A stretch of 64,000 nucleotides of DNA from Rhizobium laguerreae (lineage in GTDB: Bacteria; Pseudomonadota; Alphaproteobacteria; Rhizobiales; Rhizobiaceae): contig NZ_MRDM01000010.1 of the NCBI RefSeq assembly GCF_002008165.1, positions 244,541 through 308,540 of the forward strand, read 5' to 3'. Below, piece by piece: positions 45,640 through 54,416 of the stretch. The notes under the pieces are model-generated. The model was not told the DNA's origin. It did no database searches and saw only the letters and a program-made list of their open reading frames with translations. The translations under genes were made by a program, and so were the position numbers. Positions within the stretch are counted from its first letter, which is position 1. Each line of letters opens with the position of its first letter.

Positions 45640-45990
45640 TCAGCCGCCGAATGCACCGGCGTAAATCTCCGGCTTGAAGCCGACCAGCAGCTTGCCCTTC
45701 GCCTCCAGCACGGGCCGCTTGATCATCGACGGCTGATCGAGCATCAGCTGGATTGCCTTCTCCCGGGTCAGGTTCTCGCGCTGGGCATCGGGCAATTTGC
45801 GGAAGGTGGTGCCGGCGCGGTTGAGCACGGTATCGAGGCCGGCTTGGTCGATCCAGGTTTCGAGATGGGCGCGGTCGATACCGAGCGCCTTGTAGTCGTG
45901 AAACTCATAGGCGACGCGATGTTCTTCCAGCCAGCTGCGGGCCTTCTTCATCGTGTCGCAATTCTTGATGCCATAGATGGTGACGGCCAT
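45640..45990 (-). CDS. ArsC/Spx-family protein (YffB-like)
   Basis: 116 residues. The thioredoxin-fold start 'TIYGIKNCDTMKKARSWLEE' shows a single active-site Cys (NCDTM) rather than C-x2-C, and 'LKRP…L'-type 'SMIKRPVLEAKGKLLVGF' near the end, as in YffB. Some relatives reduce arsenate with glutathione, but most in this subfamily have no proven activity. Start ATG 45990. It probably shares a transcript with ybaK. Confidence 0.88.
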   Translation of the reverse strand: MAVTIYGIKNCDTMKKARSWLEEHRVAYEFHDYKALGIDRAHLETWIDQAGLDTVLNRAGTTFRKLPDAQRENLTREKAIQLMLDQPSMIKRPVLEAKGKLLVGFKPEIYAGAFGG

Positions 45991-46108
45991 GCCCGATCGA
46001 TCTCCCTGTGATGACAGCGAGATAACATGCACGAAGGCCGGCGCAAACGCCGTACGACCTTTTATCCCCGAGCGCTTCGACAATCGCCGCCGGCAAAGTC
46101 GTCCCGGC

Positions 46109-47170
46109 TCAATTCTCCAACGTACCGGCCTTGCGGGAAGCCTTGCTGGGTTCGTCGCAGGCGATCTTCATCAGGTCGCCGCGCCGCCGCACCAGCCGGT
46201 CGGAGGTTCGGGTCAGAATCAGACCATCCTGCGGCGCCCGCAGGTCGATGCTGCCGCCCGGCTGCCCGGGCCGGGTGACGATCGTCACTAGGCGGTCGCC
46301 TTCGGTAACCCTCTCGCCGATATCGCGATAGAAGAGTACGGCGCCGCCTTCTGGCGTGCGGATGATCTCGACATTGTCGAGCGGCACGGCCGGACCGGAA
46401 AATGCCGTTGCCGTCGGCTTTTCGTCGCCAACGATGCCCCGTGCCGCGAGGAAGTGCCAGAGCCCGTCCGCATCCTTTTTCGCCAGCACCGGATCGACGT
46501 CGCATTTGCCGCGCAGCTCGACAGTGACGGAGAGTTTGCCGGGCAGCCGGGACCGGCGTTCGCCGGGAACTTCATATTTCCATGCAAAGCCGACGGCCTC
46601 CTCGAAGGCCGAGCTTTCGCCATCCGAAAGCAGCACGGCCTCCATGTCGAGTGCAGCGGCGAGATCGGCGGCCTCCGGCCAGAAGGCCTCGTCGATATAG
46701 GCATATTGCAGGGATTCATCGTCGCAATGCAGGTCGAGCACGAGATCGGCCCCGAGCGCCATGTGCAGCAGCTGCCGCTTCAACCGGTCGGTAGCCGGAT
46801 AACCATCGAGATCTTCGGTGAGCGTGGCGCGATCGACAATCGAGATCAGCGGGAAATCCCGGTTGAAATTGGTGCGTGAGCCCAGGTCGAAACGGCCCTG
46901 CAGCTCGCCGAAATGCGATTGCGCCGCACCGATCGGATTGGCCTGCGGCACGATGGTGATGTCGCCGGCGATCCCGCCTTGGCTTTCCGCCTGCCGCAGC
47001 CGGTCGCAGAGGAAATGCAGCAGCACCGTTCCCGGCAGCTCGCCGGCATGCAGGGCCGCCTGGATATAGGTCTTCGGTGCCTTCTGATCGTGGCCTTCAA
47101 AGCGCAGCACCGGCAACCGCCACTCCGTTCCCGGCGTATCTCCGGGTATGATGATCTCTGAAACGTCCAT
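46109..47170 (-). CDS. Succinylglutamate desuccinylase/aspartoacylase-family zinc hydrolase
   Basis: 353 residues from ATG 47170. The zinc ligands are in 'YIQAALHAGELPGTVLLHFL' (His and Glu: H-x-x-E) and 'LVLDLHCDDESL' (second His); the catalytic Glu is in 'VTVELRGKCDV'. A C-terminal biotinyl-like beta domain (about 270-345; 'GGAVLFYRDIGERVTEGDRLVTI') follows. It belongs to the AstE/AspA-like peptidase M14 clan; the substrate is unknown. ArsC-like gene lies downstream on the same strand, 118 bp away. Confidence 0.88.
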   Translation of the reverse strand: MDVSEIIIPGDTPGTEWRLPVLRFEGHDQKAPKTYIQAALHAGELPGTVLLHFLCDRLRQAESQGGIAGDITIVPQANPIGAAQSHFGELQGRFDLGSRTNFNRDFPLISIVDRATLTEDLDGYPATDRLKRQLLHMALGADLVLDLHCDDESLQYAYIDEAFWPEAADLAAALDMEAVLLSDGESSAFEEAVGFAWKYEVPGERRSRLPGKLSVTVELRGKCDVDPVLAKKDADGLWHFLAARGIVGDEKPTATAFSGPAVPLDNVEIIRTPEGGAVLFYRDIGERVTEGDRLVTIVTRPGQPGGSIDLRAPQDGLILTRTSDRLVRRRGDLMKIACDEPSKASRKAGTLEN

Positions 47171-47268
47171 TTTGTCTTCGCTCCCCGACTGCAATCCGAA
47201 CAGGTTTCCCGAGCTTTATGCGCGTAAATCAGCCAAGCGCAAGCCGGAGTAGGGAGGACATCGTTGCC

Positions 47269-47877
47269 TCAGCCGAGCAACGGCCAGCGATCGATGATTC
47301 GATGTTCGGTTTTTCCGAGAAGACTGTGGACGAGCAGGAATTCGGATGCCGTCCATGAAACGTGTGCGTCGAGGCTCGTCGGCGGCACGGTCTTGCGGTC
47401 GTAGAGTAGCGTCATATGCGGCGTGAAATCGCGGCGGATATTGTGGCGCAGTCCGGCATTGTGCATGCCGACGCCGAGCTGGACATGCAGCCGGGTGAGC
47501 GCCTTCCGCCCGCCTTCGCCGCAAAGCACGAGCGGTCGCGCCTTGCCTTCCCGCCTGAAGCTCATAATCCTGTCGAAAGTGATCGCAATCGGCGCGCCCT
47601 CCACCGTGGCGCCGGCTTGCCGCGCCGCAAACACCGCGTCCTCCGGCAATTCCTGATAATCGTCGATGCCGATGATCATCACATGCAGCGTCGTCAGCCG
47701 CGGCTTTGCCGAAAGGGAGAAAGCCTTGCCATAATCACAGGAGATCGAAGCCGCCTGCCGCTCAACCGCCCCAGGTGGACAGAGAGCGAAGAAAAGCCGG
47801 TGTCCGCCGCTATGGTGTTCGCGCGGTCGCCCGCTCCGACTTCGCCCACCCTCGAAGTCGAAGGAAATCTGGTTCAT
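47269..47877 (-). CDS. RNA 2',3'-cyclic phosphodiesterase (2'-5' RNA ligase family)
   Basis: 202 residues. The two 2H-motifs appear as 'LTTLHVMIIGID' (His-x-Met, slightly degenerate) and 'FTPHMTLLYD' (His-x-Thr). 'RLFFALCPPGAVERQAASI' is the typical start of the LigT/ThpR domain at about residue 27. It probably opens cyclic phosphates on RNA. Met in place of Thr at the first H-x-T motif is unusual and may alter activity. Confidence 0.85.
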   Translation of the reverse strand: MNQISFDFEGGRSRSGRPREHHSGGHRLFFALCPPGAVERQAASISCDYGKAFSLSAKPRLTTLHVMIIGIDDYQELPEDAVFAARQAGATVEGAPIAITFDRIMSFRREGKARPLVLCGEGGRKALTRLHVQLGVGMHNAGLRHNIRRDFTPHMTLLYDRKTVPPTSLDAHVSWTASEFLLVHSLLGKTEHRIIDRWPLLG

Positions 47878-48137
47878 CGGCTCTCAGGGTCGTCATGACC
47901 CGCCTCGTCGTTTCCAAAAACGCGGCGAAGGATACTCCGGTGGGATTGATAGCAAGAACAGAAAGGGAACATAAGCTTCCGATACAATCCGCTCTGAACG
48001 GATGACTTGGATGTTCGATCGACATTGCGAGGGACGCATCGCGATATTTCCCGGACGCCTTACGCGCGCAAGAAACGGGTTGAAACAGCGGCCGTCTCAT
48101 ACGATTTTGAGGGTCATCGAAACACGGAGGCTGTGTC

Positions 48138-48701
48138 ATGGCTAAGACAACGCACCACTATCTCATCTTCGAAACCGCGGGCGGTTTCTGCGGCATCGCC
48201 TGGAGCGACGCCGGCATCACCCGTTTCCAGCTGCCGACCAAGTCAGCAGAGGCCACCGAACGGCTCCTGCTGCGCCGCCTGCCGGATGCCGAACCCGGCG
48301 CGCCGACGCCTGCCGTGCTGGAGACGGTCGCGGCAGTGAAACGTTATTTCCAGGGTGAGGAGACGGATTTTTCCGGCGTCGAACTCGACCTTGCCGGCCA
48401 AGATACCTTCTTCCGGGATATTTATGCGGCGGCAAGGCGTGTCGGCTGGGGCCACACGACCACTTACGGTGCGCTGGCCAAGGAGCTCGGCGTCGGGCCG
48501 GAAGCCGCCCGCGACGTCGGCCAGGCGATGGCGAAGAACCCGGTGGCTCTGATCATTCCCTGCCACCGGGTGCTTGCGGCTGGCGGCAAGATCGGGGGCT
48601 TCTCCGCTCCCGGCGGTTCGTCATCGAAGACCCGCATGCTGGAGCTCGAAGGCGTCAACCTCGCACCGCCGCCGCCTGCCCAGCAGTCGCTGGGTTTTTA
48701 G
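48138..48701 (+). CDS. ogt: Methylated-DNA-protein-cysteine methyltransferase
   Basis: 187 residues. The C-terminal domain has the HTH 'RVGWGHTTTYGALAKELG' and the acceptor motif 'IIPCHRVLAAGGKIGGFSAPGG' (Cys142). It removes O6-alkyl groups from guanine and is inactivated in doing so. The N-domain is short, as in Ogt; there is no AdaA part. It is a single gene with a GGAGGCTG site at good distance from ATG 48138. Confidence 0.93.
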   Translation: MAKTTHHYLIFETAGGFCGIAWSDAGITRFQLPTKSAEATERLLLRRLPDAEPGAPTPAVLETVAAVKRYFQGEETDFSGVELDLAGQDTFFRDIYAAARRVGWGHTTTYGALAKELGVGPEAARDVGQAMAKNPVALIIPCHRVLAAGGKIGGFSAPGGSSSKTRMLELEGVNLAPPPPAQQSLGF

Positions 48702-48812
48702 GCGGCGGAGGCTTTTCGTTTTCCGCAATTCCCGGCGAAAATCGCTTCGCGCTTTGCCTGGCAAAACCGCTCTGCACTTTTGCTGGAATTGCTTTGGCAA
48801 AATCTCAGCCGA
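48702..48812. repeat. Degenerate copies of a rhizobial intergenic repeat
   Basis: Contains 'AAAATCGCTTCGCGCTTTGC' and 'AAAACCGCTCTGCACTTTTG', related to the block at 11639-11740. It lies between two convergent genes. Confidence 0.45.
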
Positions 48813-49547
48813 TCAATGCGGGCTGGCGGTCGGCCGGATGATGATCTCGCTGACATCGACGTCATCAGGCTGGCTGACGGCGTAGAGGATCGAATGGGCG
48901 ATGACCTCGGGGCTGATCGTGATCGCCCTGAAAGCCTTCATAGCGTCCCGCGCCGTCGGATCGGTGATCGTGTCGGCCAGTTCCGACGTCGTCGTGCCGG
49001 GAGAGATGACAGTCACGCGGATACGATCGGTCTCCTGCCGCAATCCGTCCGAGATCGCACGCACCGCAAATTTCGTCGCGCAATAGACGGCGGCCGTTGG
49101 CGAGACGCTGTGGCCGCCGATCGAAGACAGGTTGATGATCTGCCCTGATCCCTGCGCCTTCATGATCGGGAGCGCCGCCGCAATGCCGTAAAGAACGCCC
49201 TTGATGTTGACGTCGACCATCCGTTCCCATTCGTCGACCTTGAGAGCCTCCAGCGGCGACAGCGGCATGACGCCGGCATTGTTGACGATGACATCCAACC
49301 GGCCGAATTCGGAGCAGGCAAAGCCTGCAAAGGCTTTCACCTGGGAACGGTCGGTGACATCAAGCTGTCGCAGGCGCACCGTCCCGCCCTTTGCGGCGAT
49401 TTCGCCGGCGAGTTCCTCGAGGCGCTCGGTGCGGCGGGCGCCGATCACGATATGGGCGCCTGCGGCAGCCAGCACCTTTGCCGCCGCCTCTCCGATGCCG
49501 CTGCTGGCGCCGGTGATGGCAATGACTTTTCCTTTGATATCAGACAT
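48813..49547 (-). CDS. Short-chain dehydrogenase/reductase
   Basis: 244 residues from ATG 49547 (GGAG eight bases upstream; an ATG four codons further is possible). 'VIAITGASSGIGEAAAKVLA' is the cofactor glycine motif, 'NNAG' follows, and the catalytic Ser-Tyr-Lys is 'NLSSIGG' … 'AVYCATKFAVRAIS'. It is a classical SDR of unknown substrate. It follows the second SDR gene by 62 bp on the same strand. Confidence 0.92.
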   Translation of the reverse strand: MSDIKGKVIAITGASSGIGEAAAKVLAAAGAHIVIGARRTERLEELAGEIAAKGGTVRLRQLDVTDRSQVKAFAGFACSEFGRLDVIVNNAGVMPLSPLEALKVDEWERMVDVNIKGVLYGIAAALPIMKAQGSGQIINLSSIGGHSVSPTAAVYCATKFAVRAISDGLRQETDRIRVTVISPGTTTSELADTITDPTARDAMKAFRAITISPEVIAHSILYAVSQPDDVDVSEIIIRPTASPH

Positions 49548-49609
49548 TTCAAGCTCCATCTGTACGCCGCTCGCCTGGCGATGCGGCTGAGGATTTTTTG
49601 GCATTACGG

Positions 49610-50452
49610 TCAGGTTGGGAAATCGGCGCTGAGCGTTGTTTCCGCCCAGGCGTCGAAGTTTGCGCGCAGCGCATCGAGCCGTTCGCGGGCGATCTTCAGG
49701 GCGGGTGCACCGAGCAGCAGGCGCAGCGGCGGCACGTCCGCTTCGAACGCCGATATGATAGCGGTTGCCGCGCGCGCGGGATCGCCCGGCTGGTTGCCGG
49801 AGATCGAGCGGGTGGCCTGGCGCCGCTTGCCGGATGTTTCCGCATAGTCTTCGATGATCGTGCTGGATTCGACCATCGACCGGCCGGCCCAATCCGTGCG
49901 GAAGGCGCCGGGTTCGAGGATCGTCACATCGATGCCGAGCGGTTTGACCTCATGGGAAAGCGATTCCGACAGAGCTTCGACCGCGAACTTGGTGGCGTGG
50001 TAGTAGCCGGTTGCGGCAAAAGCGACGAGCCCGCCAAGCGAGGAGACGTTGAAAATATGCCCTTGCCGGCGTCGGCGCATGCCCGGCAGAACCTGCTTGG
50101 TGACATCGATCAGTCCGAAGACATTGGTCTCGAACTGGGCATGTATCTCGGCGTCGTCACCCTCTTCGATCGACGAAAGGTAACCGTAACCGGCATTGTT
50201 GACGAGGACGTCGATCGCACCGAAATGCGTTTCGGCATCACGAACCGCGCCGGCGATGGAGCGGCTGTCCGTCACATCGAGTGCAAGGGCAAGCGCGCGG
50301 TCCCCATGCTCTGCCGCGATATCCGCTAGGGTCTCGGGTCTGCGCGCCGTCACGGCGGCGCGCCATCCACGGGCGAGGACGGCTTCGGCGAGTGCCCGGC
50401 CGAGGCCGGACGATGCGCCAGTGATGAACCAGATGGGGGTTGGGGAAGACAT
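49610..50452 (-). CDS. Short-chain dehydrogenase/reductase
   Basis: 280 residues from ATG 50452; ATG 50461 is an alternative. 'WFITGASSGLGRALAEAVLARGW' (glycine motif), 'VLVNNAGYGYLSSIE', and the active site 'FNVSSLGG' … 'GYYHATKFAVEALSESL' are complete. The C-terminal extension 'YAETSGKRRQATRSISGNQPGDP' is typical of the group often controlled by a LysR regulator, and one lies at 51000. The substrate is unknown. Confidence 0.92.
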   Translation of the reverse strand: MSSPTPIWFITGASSGLGRALAEAVLARGWRAAVTARRPETLADIAAEHGDRALALALDVTDSRSIAGAVRDAETHFGAIDVLVNNAGYGYLSSIEEGDDAEIHAQFETNVFGLIDVTKQVLPGMRRRRQGHIFNVSSLGGLVAFAATGYYHATKFAVEALSESLSHEVKPLGIDVTILEPGAFRTDWAGRSMVESSTIIEDYAETSGKRRQATRSISGNQPGDPARAATAIISAFEADVPPLRLLLGAPALKIARERLDALRANFDAWAETTLSADFPT

Positions 50453-50519
50453 GATCGTCATCCTTTCCGGCCGGCAAACGCGGCCTGCTTCTGTGTGGTA
50501 TTGCCTTTCGGGCGGCACG

Positions 50520-50894
50520 TCATTTGCGCCGAAGCACCATGCCGCCATGGTGGAGGGTATTGCCGTCGACGAAATCGCCGTCGGCCGTGAAGCCCGTGTC
50601 ATCCCAATATTCGATGTGGCTTCCGGTGACTTCGTAGCGTCCCCGGTAGGCGCTTTCCCGGCTGCCGCGGGCCTCGTCGTAGCGGCCATTGGGCAGAAGT
50701 TCGTGGCGGACCCGGCCATCATCCGTAATCCACATGCCGACATAAGGATGTTGCTGCATTCTGTTCTCGCTTGTTTGTTGCTGCTGAGTTTCTCGGTCGT
50801 TCACGGTATCGGCGCCGAACGAACTGGTTGCTGCGCCGGCCAGGGCGACCACCGTGAAAAACTGCAGGAGGGGGCTTTTGAAAATCCTTCGCAT
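50520..50894 (-). CDS. Exported Atu4866-like protein
   Basis: 124 residues with a signal peptide (hydrophobic about 9-25, ending SSFGA). The mature part, 'HPYVGMWITDDGRVRHELLPNGRYDEARG' onward, with 'YRGRYEVTGSHIEYWDDTGFTADG', matches the Atu4866 small-beta-barrel family of Agrobacterium, which occurs beside SDR and LysR genes. Role unknown. It is divergent from the LysR gene. Confidence 0.82.
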   Translation of the reverse strand: MRRIFKSPLLQFFTVVALAGAATSSFGADTVNDRETQQQQTSENRMQQHPYVGMWITDDGRVRHELLPNGRYDEARGSRESAYRGRYEVTGSHIEYWDDTGFTADGDFVDGNTLHHGGMVLRRK

Positions 50895-50980
50895 TGCCTT
50901 GCCTTTCGAAGCCTTCGTTGACCTCGACTGAAAGATAATACGGAGAACCCGAGTGATTAAGTTGCCAATCCAAGATGCCC

Positions 50981-50999
50981 TGGTTAGAAATGCTAACCA
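50981..50999. promoter_or_regulatory. LysR binding-type dyad touching the start codon
   Basis: TGGTTAGAAATGCTAACCA: 7-bp arms TGGTTAG/CTAACCA with 5 bp between, ending at the base before the lysR ATG at 51000. It has the T-N11-A form of LysR sites and would block translation/transcription start when bound, giving autorepression; it could also serve the divergent exported-protein gene. Confidence 0.65.
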
Positions 51000-51896
51000 A
51001 TGGTCGACGATCTTGAAGGCATTTCGGTTTTTCTTGCGGTGGCGGAGGCGCGGAACTTCCGGCTCGCCGGCGAGCGGCTTGGCGTCACCCGCTCCGCCGT
51101 CAGCCAGGCCCTGCAGCGCCTGGAGGATCGGATCGGCGTCGCCCTGGTACAGCGCACGACGCGCAGCGTCAGCCTGACCGAAGCCGGCGAAGTGTTCTTC
51201 GACGCGGTTCGTCCATCGCTCCGCCAGGTCAAGGATGCGATGCAGACGGTCCGGGAAATGCAGGCGCGCCCGAGCGGTCTGCTGCGGATCACCGTTTCCT
51301 CGATCGCCGAGAACTTCCTCTCCGGCACCTTGCTGGCCGGCTTCATGGAAGCCTGCCCTGACATCAAGCTCGATATCACCATCACCGATGACGAATTCGA
51401 TATCGTCGAGGCCGGCTTCGACGCGGGCGTCCGGCTGGGCGAAGTGATCGAACAGGACATGATCGCCATATCAGTCTCCGAAGAGCAGCGACAATGCGCC
51501 GCCGCATCCCGCAGCTACCTCGAGCGCCGCGGTCATCCCCGTCATCCCGGCGAGTTGCAGAACCACGCCTGCATCGGATGGCGGCCACGCCCGGATACGG
51601 CACCCTATCGCTGGGAGTTCACCGAAAACGACCGCGACTTCGACGTCGCGGTTGATCCCGCCGTTACGACCAACGACATGGGCATGATGATCCGCATGGC
51701 CTGCGCCGGAGCCGGCATCACCTTCGGCATGGTGGAGACCTTCCAGCCCTATATCGACCGCGGGGAACTCGTACTGCTGCTGGAGGATTTCTGTCCGCCC
51801 TTCCCGGGCTTCTATCTCTACTATCCCCGGCGCCAGAGGCAGCCGCTGAAGCTGCGCGCGCTGGTCGACTATGTCAGGAGGTCCGGCAGGCGCTAA
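51000..51896 (+). CDS. LysR-family transcriptional regulator
   Basis: 298 residues. Winged HTH 'RNFRLAGERLGVTRSAVSQALQRLEDRIGVALVQRTTRSVSLTE' (about 18-61) and effector domain to about 290. It is divergent from the Atu4866-like gene and close to the two SDR genes, a combination seen in other rhizobia, which makes them its probable targets. The ATG is directly preceded by a LysR-type dyad and has no clear ribosome site. Confidence 0.9.
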   Translation: MVDDLEGISVFLAVAEARNFRLAGERLGVTRSAVSQALQRLEDRIGVALVQRTTRSVSLTEAGEVFFDAVRPSLRQVKDAMQTVREMQARPSGLLRITVSSIAENFLSGTLLAGFMEACPDIKLDITITDDEFDIVEAGFDAGVRLGEVIEQDMIAISVSEEQRQCAAASRSYLERRGHPRHPGELQNHACIGWRPRPDTAPYRWEFTENDRDFDVAVDPAVTTNDMGMMIRMACAGAGITFGMVETFQPYIDRGELVLLLEDFCPPFPGFYLYYPRRQRQPLKLRALVDYVRRSGRR

Positions 51897-52096
51897 TGCT
51901 GCTTTGGCTCAGGCCTGCCGCTTGTAAGCCATGACGGCGATTTCAGGCCTGTCGGACGGGCTCAAAGCCTGCCGCTTGGGCTGAATGTTGCCGCTGACAT
52001 TCGGTTTTGATATCCCCGATCATCGAGGCCAGCGAGCCAGGGCGTTCAATAAAGGTCCATCGGTTGCCGCGCGTCCATCCTTTTGCCGGAGAACAT

Positions 52097-52949
52097 ATGC
52101 TCGACGACGTCTTTCCCGTTCCGGCCAGGGCCTTAATCCGTCAGGGCGGGCGAGCCTGTTTCTATCGCCTGGTCAATACGAGCCCCCTGTTGATACAGGT
52201 GCAATCGGGAACGAAGATCGTCATGGCCGATGACAAGGCTTTGCGCCTCGAAGCCGGCGCCTATGGCTTGCTGCCCGACTATCGACCGCTGACGATGGAG
52301 AATTCCCAAGGCGCCGCAGAAGTATCAAACCCTGGCGCTTCCTGTTCCGCGACAGCTCTTCGAGGAGGCCTATATCAGGATGGGATCGATCGCCGTTCCA
52401 TCAAGGCCTGTCCCCGCAGGCACCTCGAAGCTGCCGGAGGAAGCCGCGGTGCTGTTTGACTATTGCTGTCAGCCCGGCAATCTGACGAGGCTTCCCGGCG
52501 CCATTGCCAAGGCTCGTTTGATGGAGCTGATCACCTGGTTTGCGCTCTGCGGAGCGGTGCTGGGCCAATGCCAAAGCCCTCGGTTCGAGGACCGGCTGCG
52601 GCAGATGATCGAAAGTGATACGGCCTTTGATTGGACGCTGGGGCACGCGGCGCGCTCGTTCAACATGAGCGAAGCGACGCTGAGGCGTAAGCTCGGCGCC
52701 GAGAATACCGGCTTTAGTGAGATCCTGAGCGATACAAGGATGAACCGCGCCTTGGGGCTCATTCAAACCACAACCTTGCCGATGGCACAGGTTGCGCTTG
52801 AAGTCGGTTACGACTCCCCTTCTCAATTCGCGGCGCGGTTCAAGGACCGGTTTGGCGTCAATCCGCGCCATGTGCGGGGCGGCTCCGAGCGTTTTGAGCG
52901 GATCGGGGCAGAAGTTGAGCGTAGTGGGGCAGATGCGCTTGCGCAGTGA
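52097..52949 (+). pseudogene. AraC-family regulator broken by a single-base frameshift
   Basis: The N-terminal sensor part reads in one frame from ATG 52097 (MLDDVFPVPARAL, GGAG upstream) to about 52300 ('RPLTMEN'). The sequence then continues, in the +1 frame, as 'IPKAPQKYQTLALPVPRQLF' to the C-terminal AraC HTH pair ('WTLGHAARSFNMSEATLRRKL', 'MAQVALEVGYDSPSQFAARFKDRFGVNPR') ending at 52949. One base inserted near 52301-52305 (AATATT for AATT) would restore a single ~284-residue AraC protein. A sequencing error is possible. The second part alone could start at 52380. Confidence 0.8.
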
Positions 52950-52987
52950 CGATAGTTTTCCGGCATTATCAACCGCAGGAAAACAGC

Positions 52988-53533
52988 ATGCGTTTCATCA
53001 CAGCAGTACTTTTCGCCGCGTCCGTCTTCGGCGCGACGGCCGCACAGGCCGAAATGAAGTTCACCTCGAAGGATCTGGCCGCCGGCAAGTCCATGGCCGA
53101 CGCGCAGGTCTTCAACAGCTTCGGCTGCGCCGGCGAGAACATCTCGCCGGAACTGACCTGGTCGGGTGCTCCGGAGGCGACCAAGAGCTTCGCCATCATG
53201 GCTTACGATCCGGATGCTCCCACAGGCTCGGGCTGGTGGCACTGGTCGGTGTTCAACATTCCGGCGGATGCCTCGAAAGTTGCCACTGGCGCAAGCGGTG
53301 ACAAAAAGCTTCCCGCAGGCGCTGTCGAAGGTCGCACGGATTTTGGCATGTCTGGATATGGCGGCGCATGCCCGCCGGCGGGTGATCAGCCGCACCACTA
53401 CCAGTTCACGGTCTACGCGCTCTCGGTGGACAAGTTCCCGCTTCCCGAGACCGCCCCGGCCGCCATGGTTGGCTTCTATGTAAGGGCCAATACGCTTGCC
53501 AAGGCCTCCGTCGAGTTCACCTACGGCCGCTGA
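52988..53533 (+). CDS. Exported YbhB/YbcL-type PEBP-family protein
   Basis: 181 residues from ATG 52988 with a signal peptide (about 1-21, ending AQA). The PEBP motifs are 'NISPELTWSGAPEATKSFAIMAYDPDAPTG' with Asp-Pro-Asp-Ala-Pro (split about 46-76), 'WWHWSVFNIP' and 'YGGACPPAGDQPHHYQFTVYAL' (the ligand-pocket His-x-Tyr). Periplasmic PEBP proteins bind anionic ligands; the role is unknown. It is ended by a strong bidirectional terminator. Confidence 0.92.
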   Translation: MRFITAVLFAASVFGATAAQAEMKFTSKDLAAGKSMADAQVFNSFGCAGENISPELTWSGAPEATKSFAIMAYDPDAPTGSGWWHWSVFNIPADASKVATGASGDKKLPAGAVEGRTDFGMSGYGGACPPAGDQPHHYQFTVYALSVDKFPLPETAPAAMVGFYVRANTLAKASVEFTYGR

Positions 53534-53572
53534 AGCCGGCTTCAGATCCGCAGTCGTCATTTCCTTCATGAC

Positions 53573-53610
53573 AACGGCCGGCCGAGGTGACTGAACCTCG
53601 CCGGCCGTTT
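53573..53610. terminator. Bidirectional terminator
   Basis: AACGGCCGGCCGAGGT (53573-53588) and ACCTCGCCGGCCGTTT (53595-53610) pair with a one-base bulge and sit between two convergent genes. Confidence 0.8.
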
Positions 53611-53636
53611 CCTGTTTGGGCTCCCTCGCCTGCAAC

Positions 53637-54128
53637 CTAAACGGTCATTGCTTCCCAGCAGATCAACGGACCGTCTTCGGCATCGATACGCTCGCCGATC
53701 CGGATAAAGCCATTGCGCTTAAGAACGCGCTGGGACGCGATGTTGTCGACTCCGGTCTCCGCAGAGACCAGGGCGACGCGAGAGTCGTTCCGCGCCCACG
53801 CGAGCAACTGCCCTATGGCTCGCGTGGTGCATCCGCGGCTTTGGCGGGTGGGCGCAACCCCATAGCCGATATGCATCCTTCCATCCTGAGGAACCTTGAG
53901 GACAGAGCAAAGGCCGACGATCTCGTCATCCTCCACGATCATCCAGGCCGACGGCGAAAATTCCGCGCCGATGTCAGCCGCGAGGCGGTTCAACATCGCC
54001 AGCACTTCAGGAGGCGCAATGGCGCTGTCTTGGACAAGGCGCAGATGACGTGGCGCGATGCCTTTCAGCAGCGCTTCAAAATCATGAGACGTTAGTTCGA
54101 TAATCATAGTCTTCTCGACATTAGACAT
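53637..54128 (-). CDS. GNAT-family N-acetyltransferase
   Basis: 163 residues (ATG 54128; MIIELTSHDF at 54107 is an alternative). 'HIGYGVAPTRQSRGCTTRAIGQLLAWARND' carries the acetyl-CoA loop (R-Q-S-R-G-x-T, about 88-104), and 'NIASQRVLKRNGFIRIGE' closes the fold, as in RimJ-type enzymes. Substrate unknown. It converges with the PEBP gene. Confidence 0.9.
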   Translation of the reverse strand: MSNVEKTMIIELTSHDFEALLKGIAPRHLRLVQDSAIAPPEVLAMLNRLAADIGAEFSPSAWMIVEDDEIVGLCSVLKVPQDGRMHIGYGVAPTRQSRGCTTRAIGQLLAWARNDSRVALVSAETGVDNIASQRVLKRNGFIRIGERIDAEDGPLICWEAMTV

Positions 54129-54171
54129 GCGCCAGCACTGGCGCGCTAAAGGCCGAGCGATAGAGCGAGGA

Positions 54172-54258
54172 TCAGCGCTCGGTCACGATGCCGAGCGCCT
54201 TTATCCCTACCGCCGCAGCCGGTGAGTTATGGATCGTTGCGACGGCAAACAAAGGCAT
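54172..54258 (-). CDS. Possible 28-residue small ORF
   Basis: Starts ATG 54258 directly after a GAGGAGA ribosome site and reads 28 codons (starts MPLFAVATIHNSP). No family is recognised and there is no further support. It could be the start of a decayed gene. Confidence 0.2.
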   Translation of the reverse strand: MPLFAVATIHNSPAAAVGIKALGIVTER

Positions 54259-54416
54259 TCTCCTCTAAGACGGAAATGCGAATAACAGCGTCGGCCGAGG
54301 ATCGCAAGATGCGCCGATCGGGCGGCACGCCTGCTGATGCATGCCAAACCGCAAGATCGGTCGAGCGCTGCGTTGCCTGAGGGATCTAGTTTGAGCTGCC
54401 ACGGAGACCAAGACGA

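Noticed and set aside
47810..48139. 109-codon minus-strand open frame between the RNA ligase-type gene and ogt
   Set aside because: Overlaps the RNA ligase-type gene and has no support from start site or composition.
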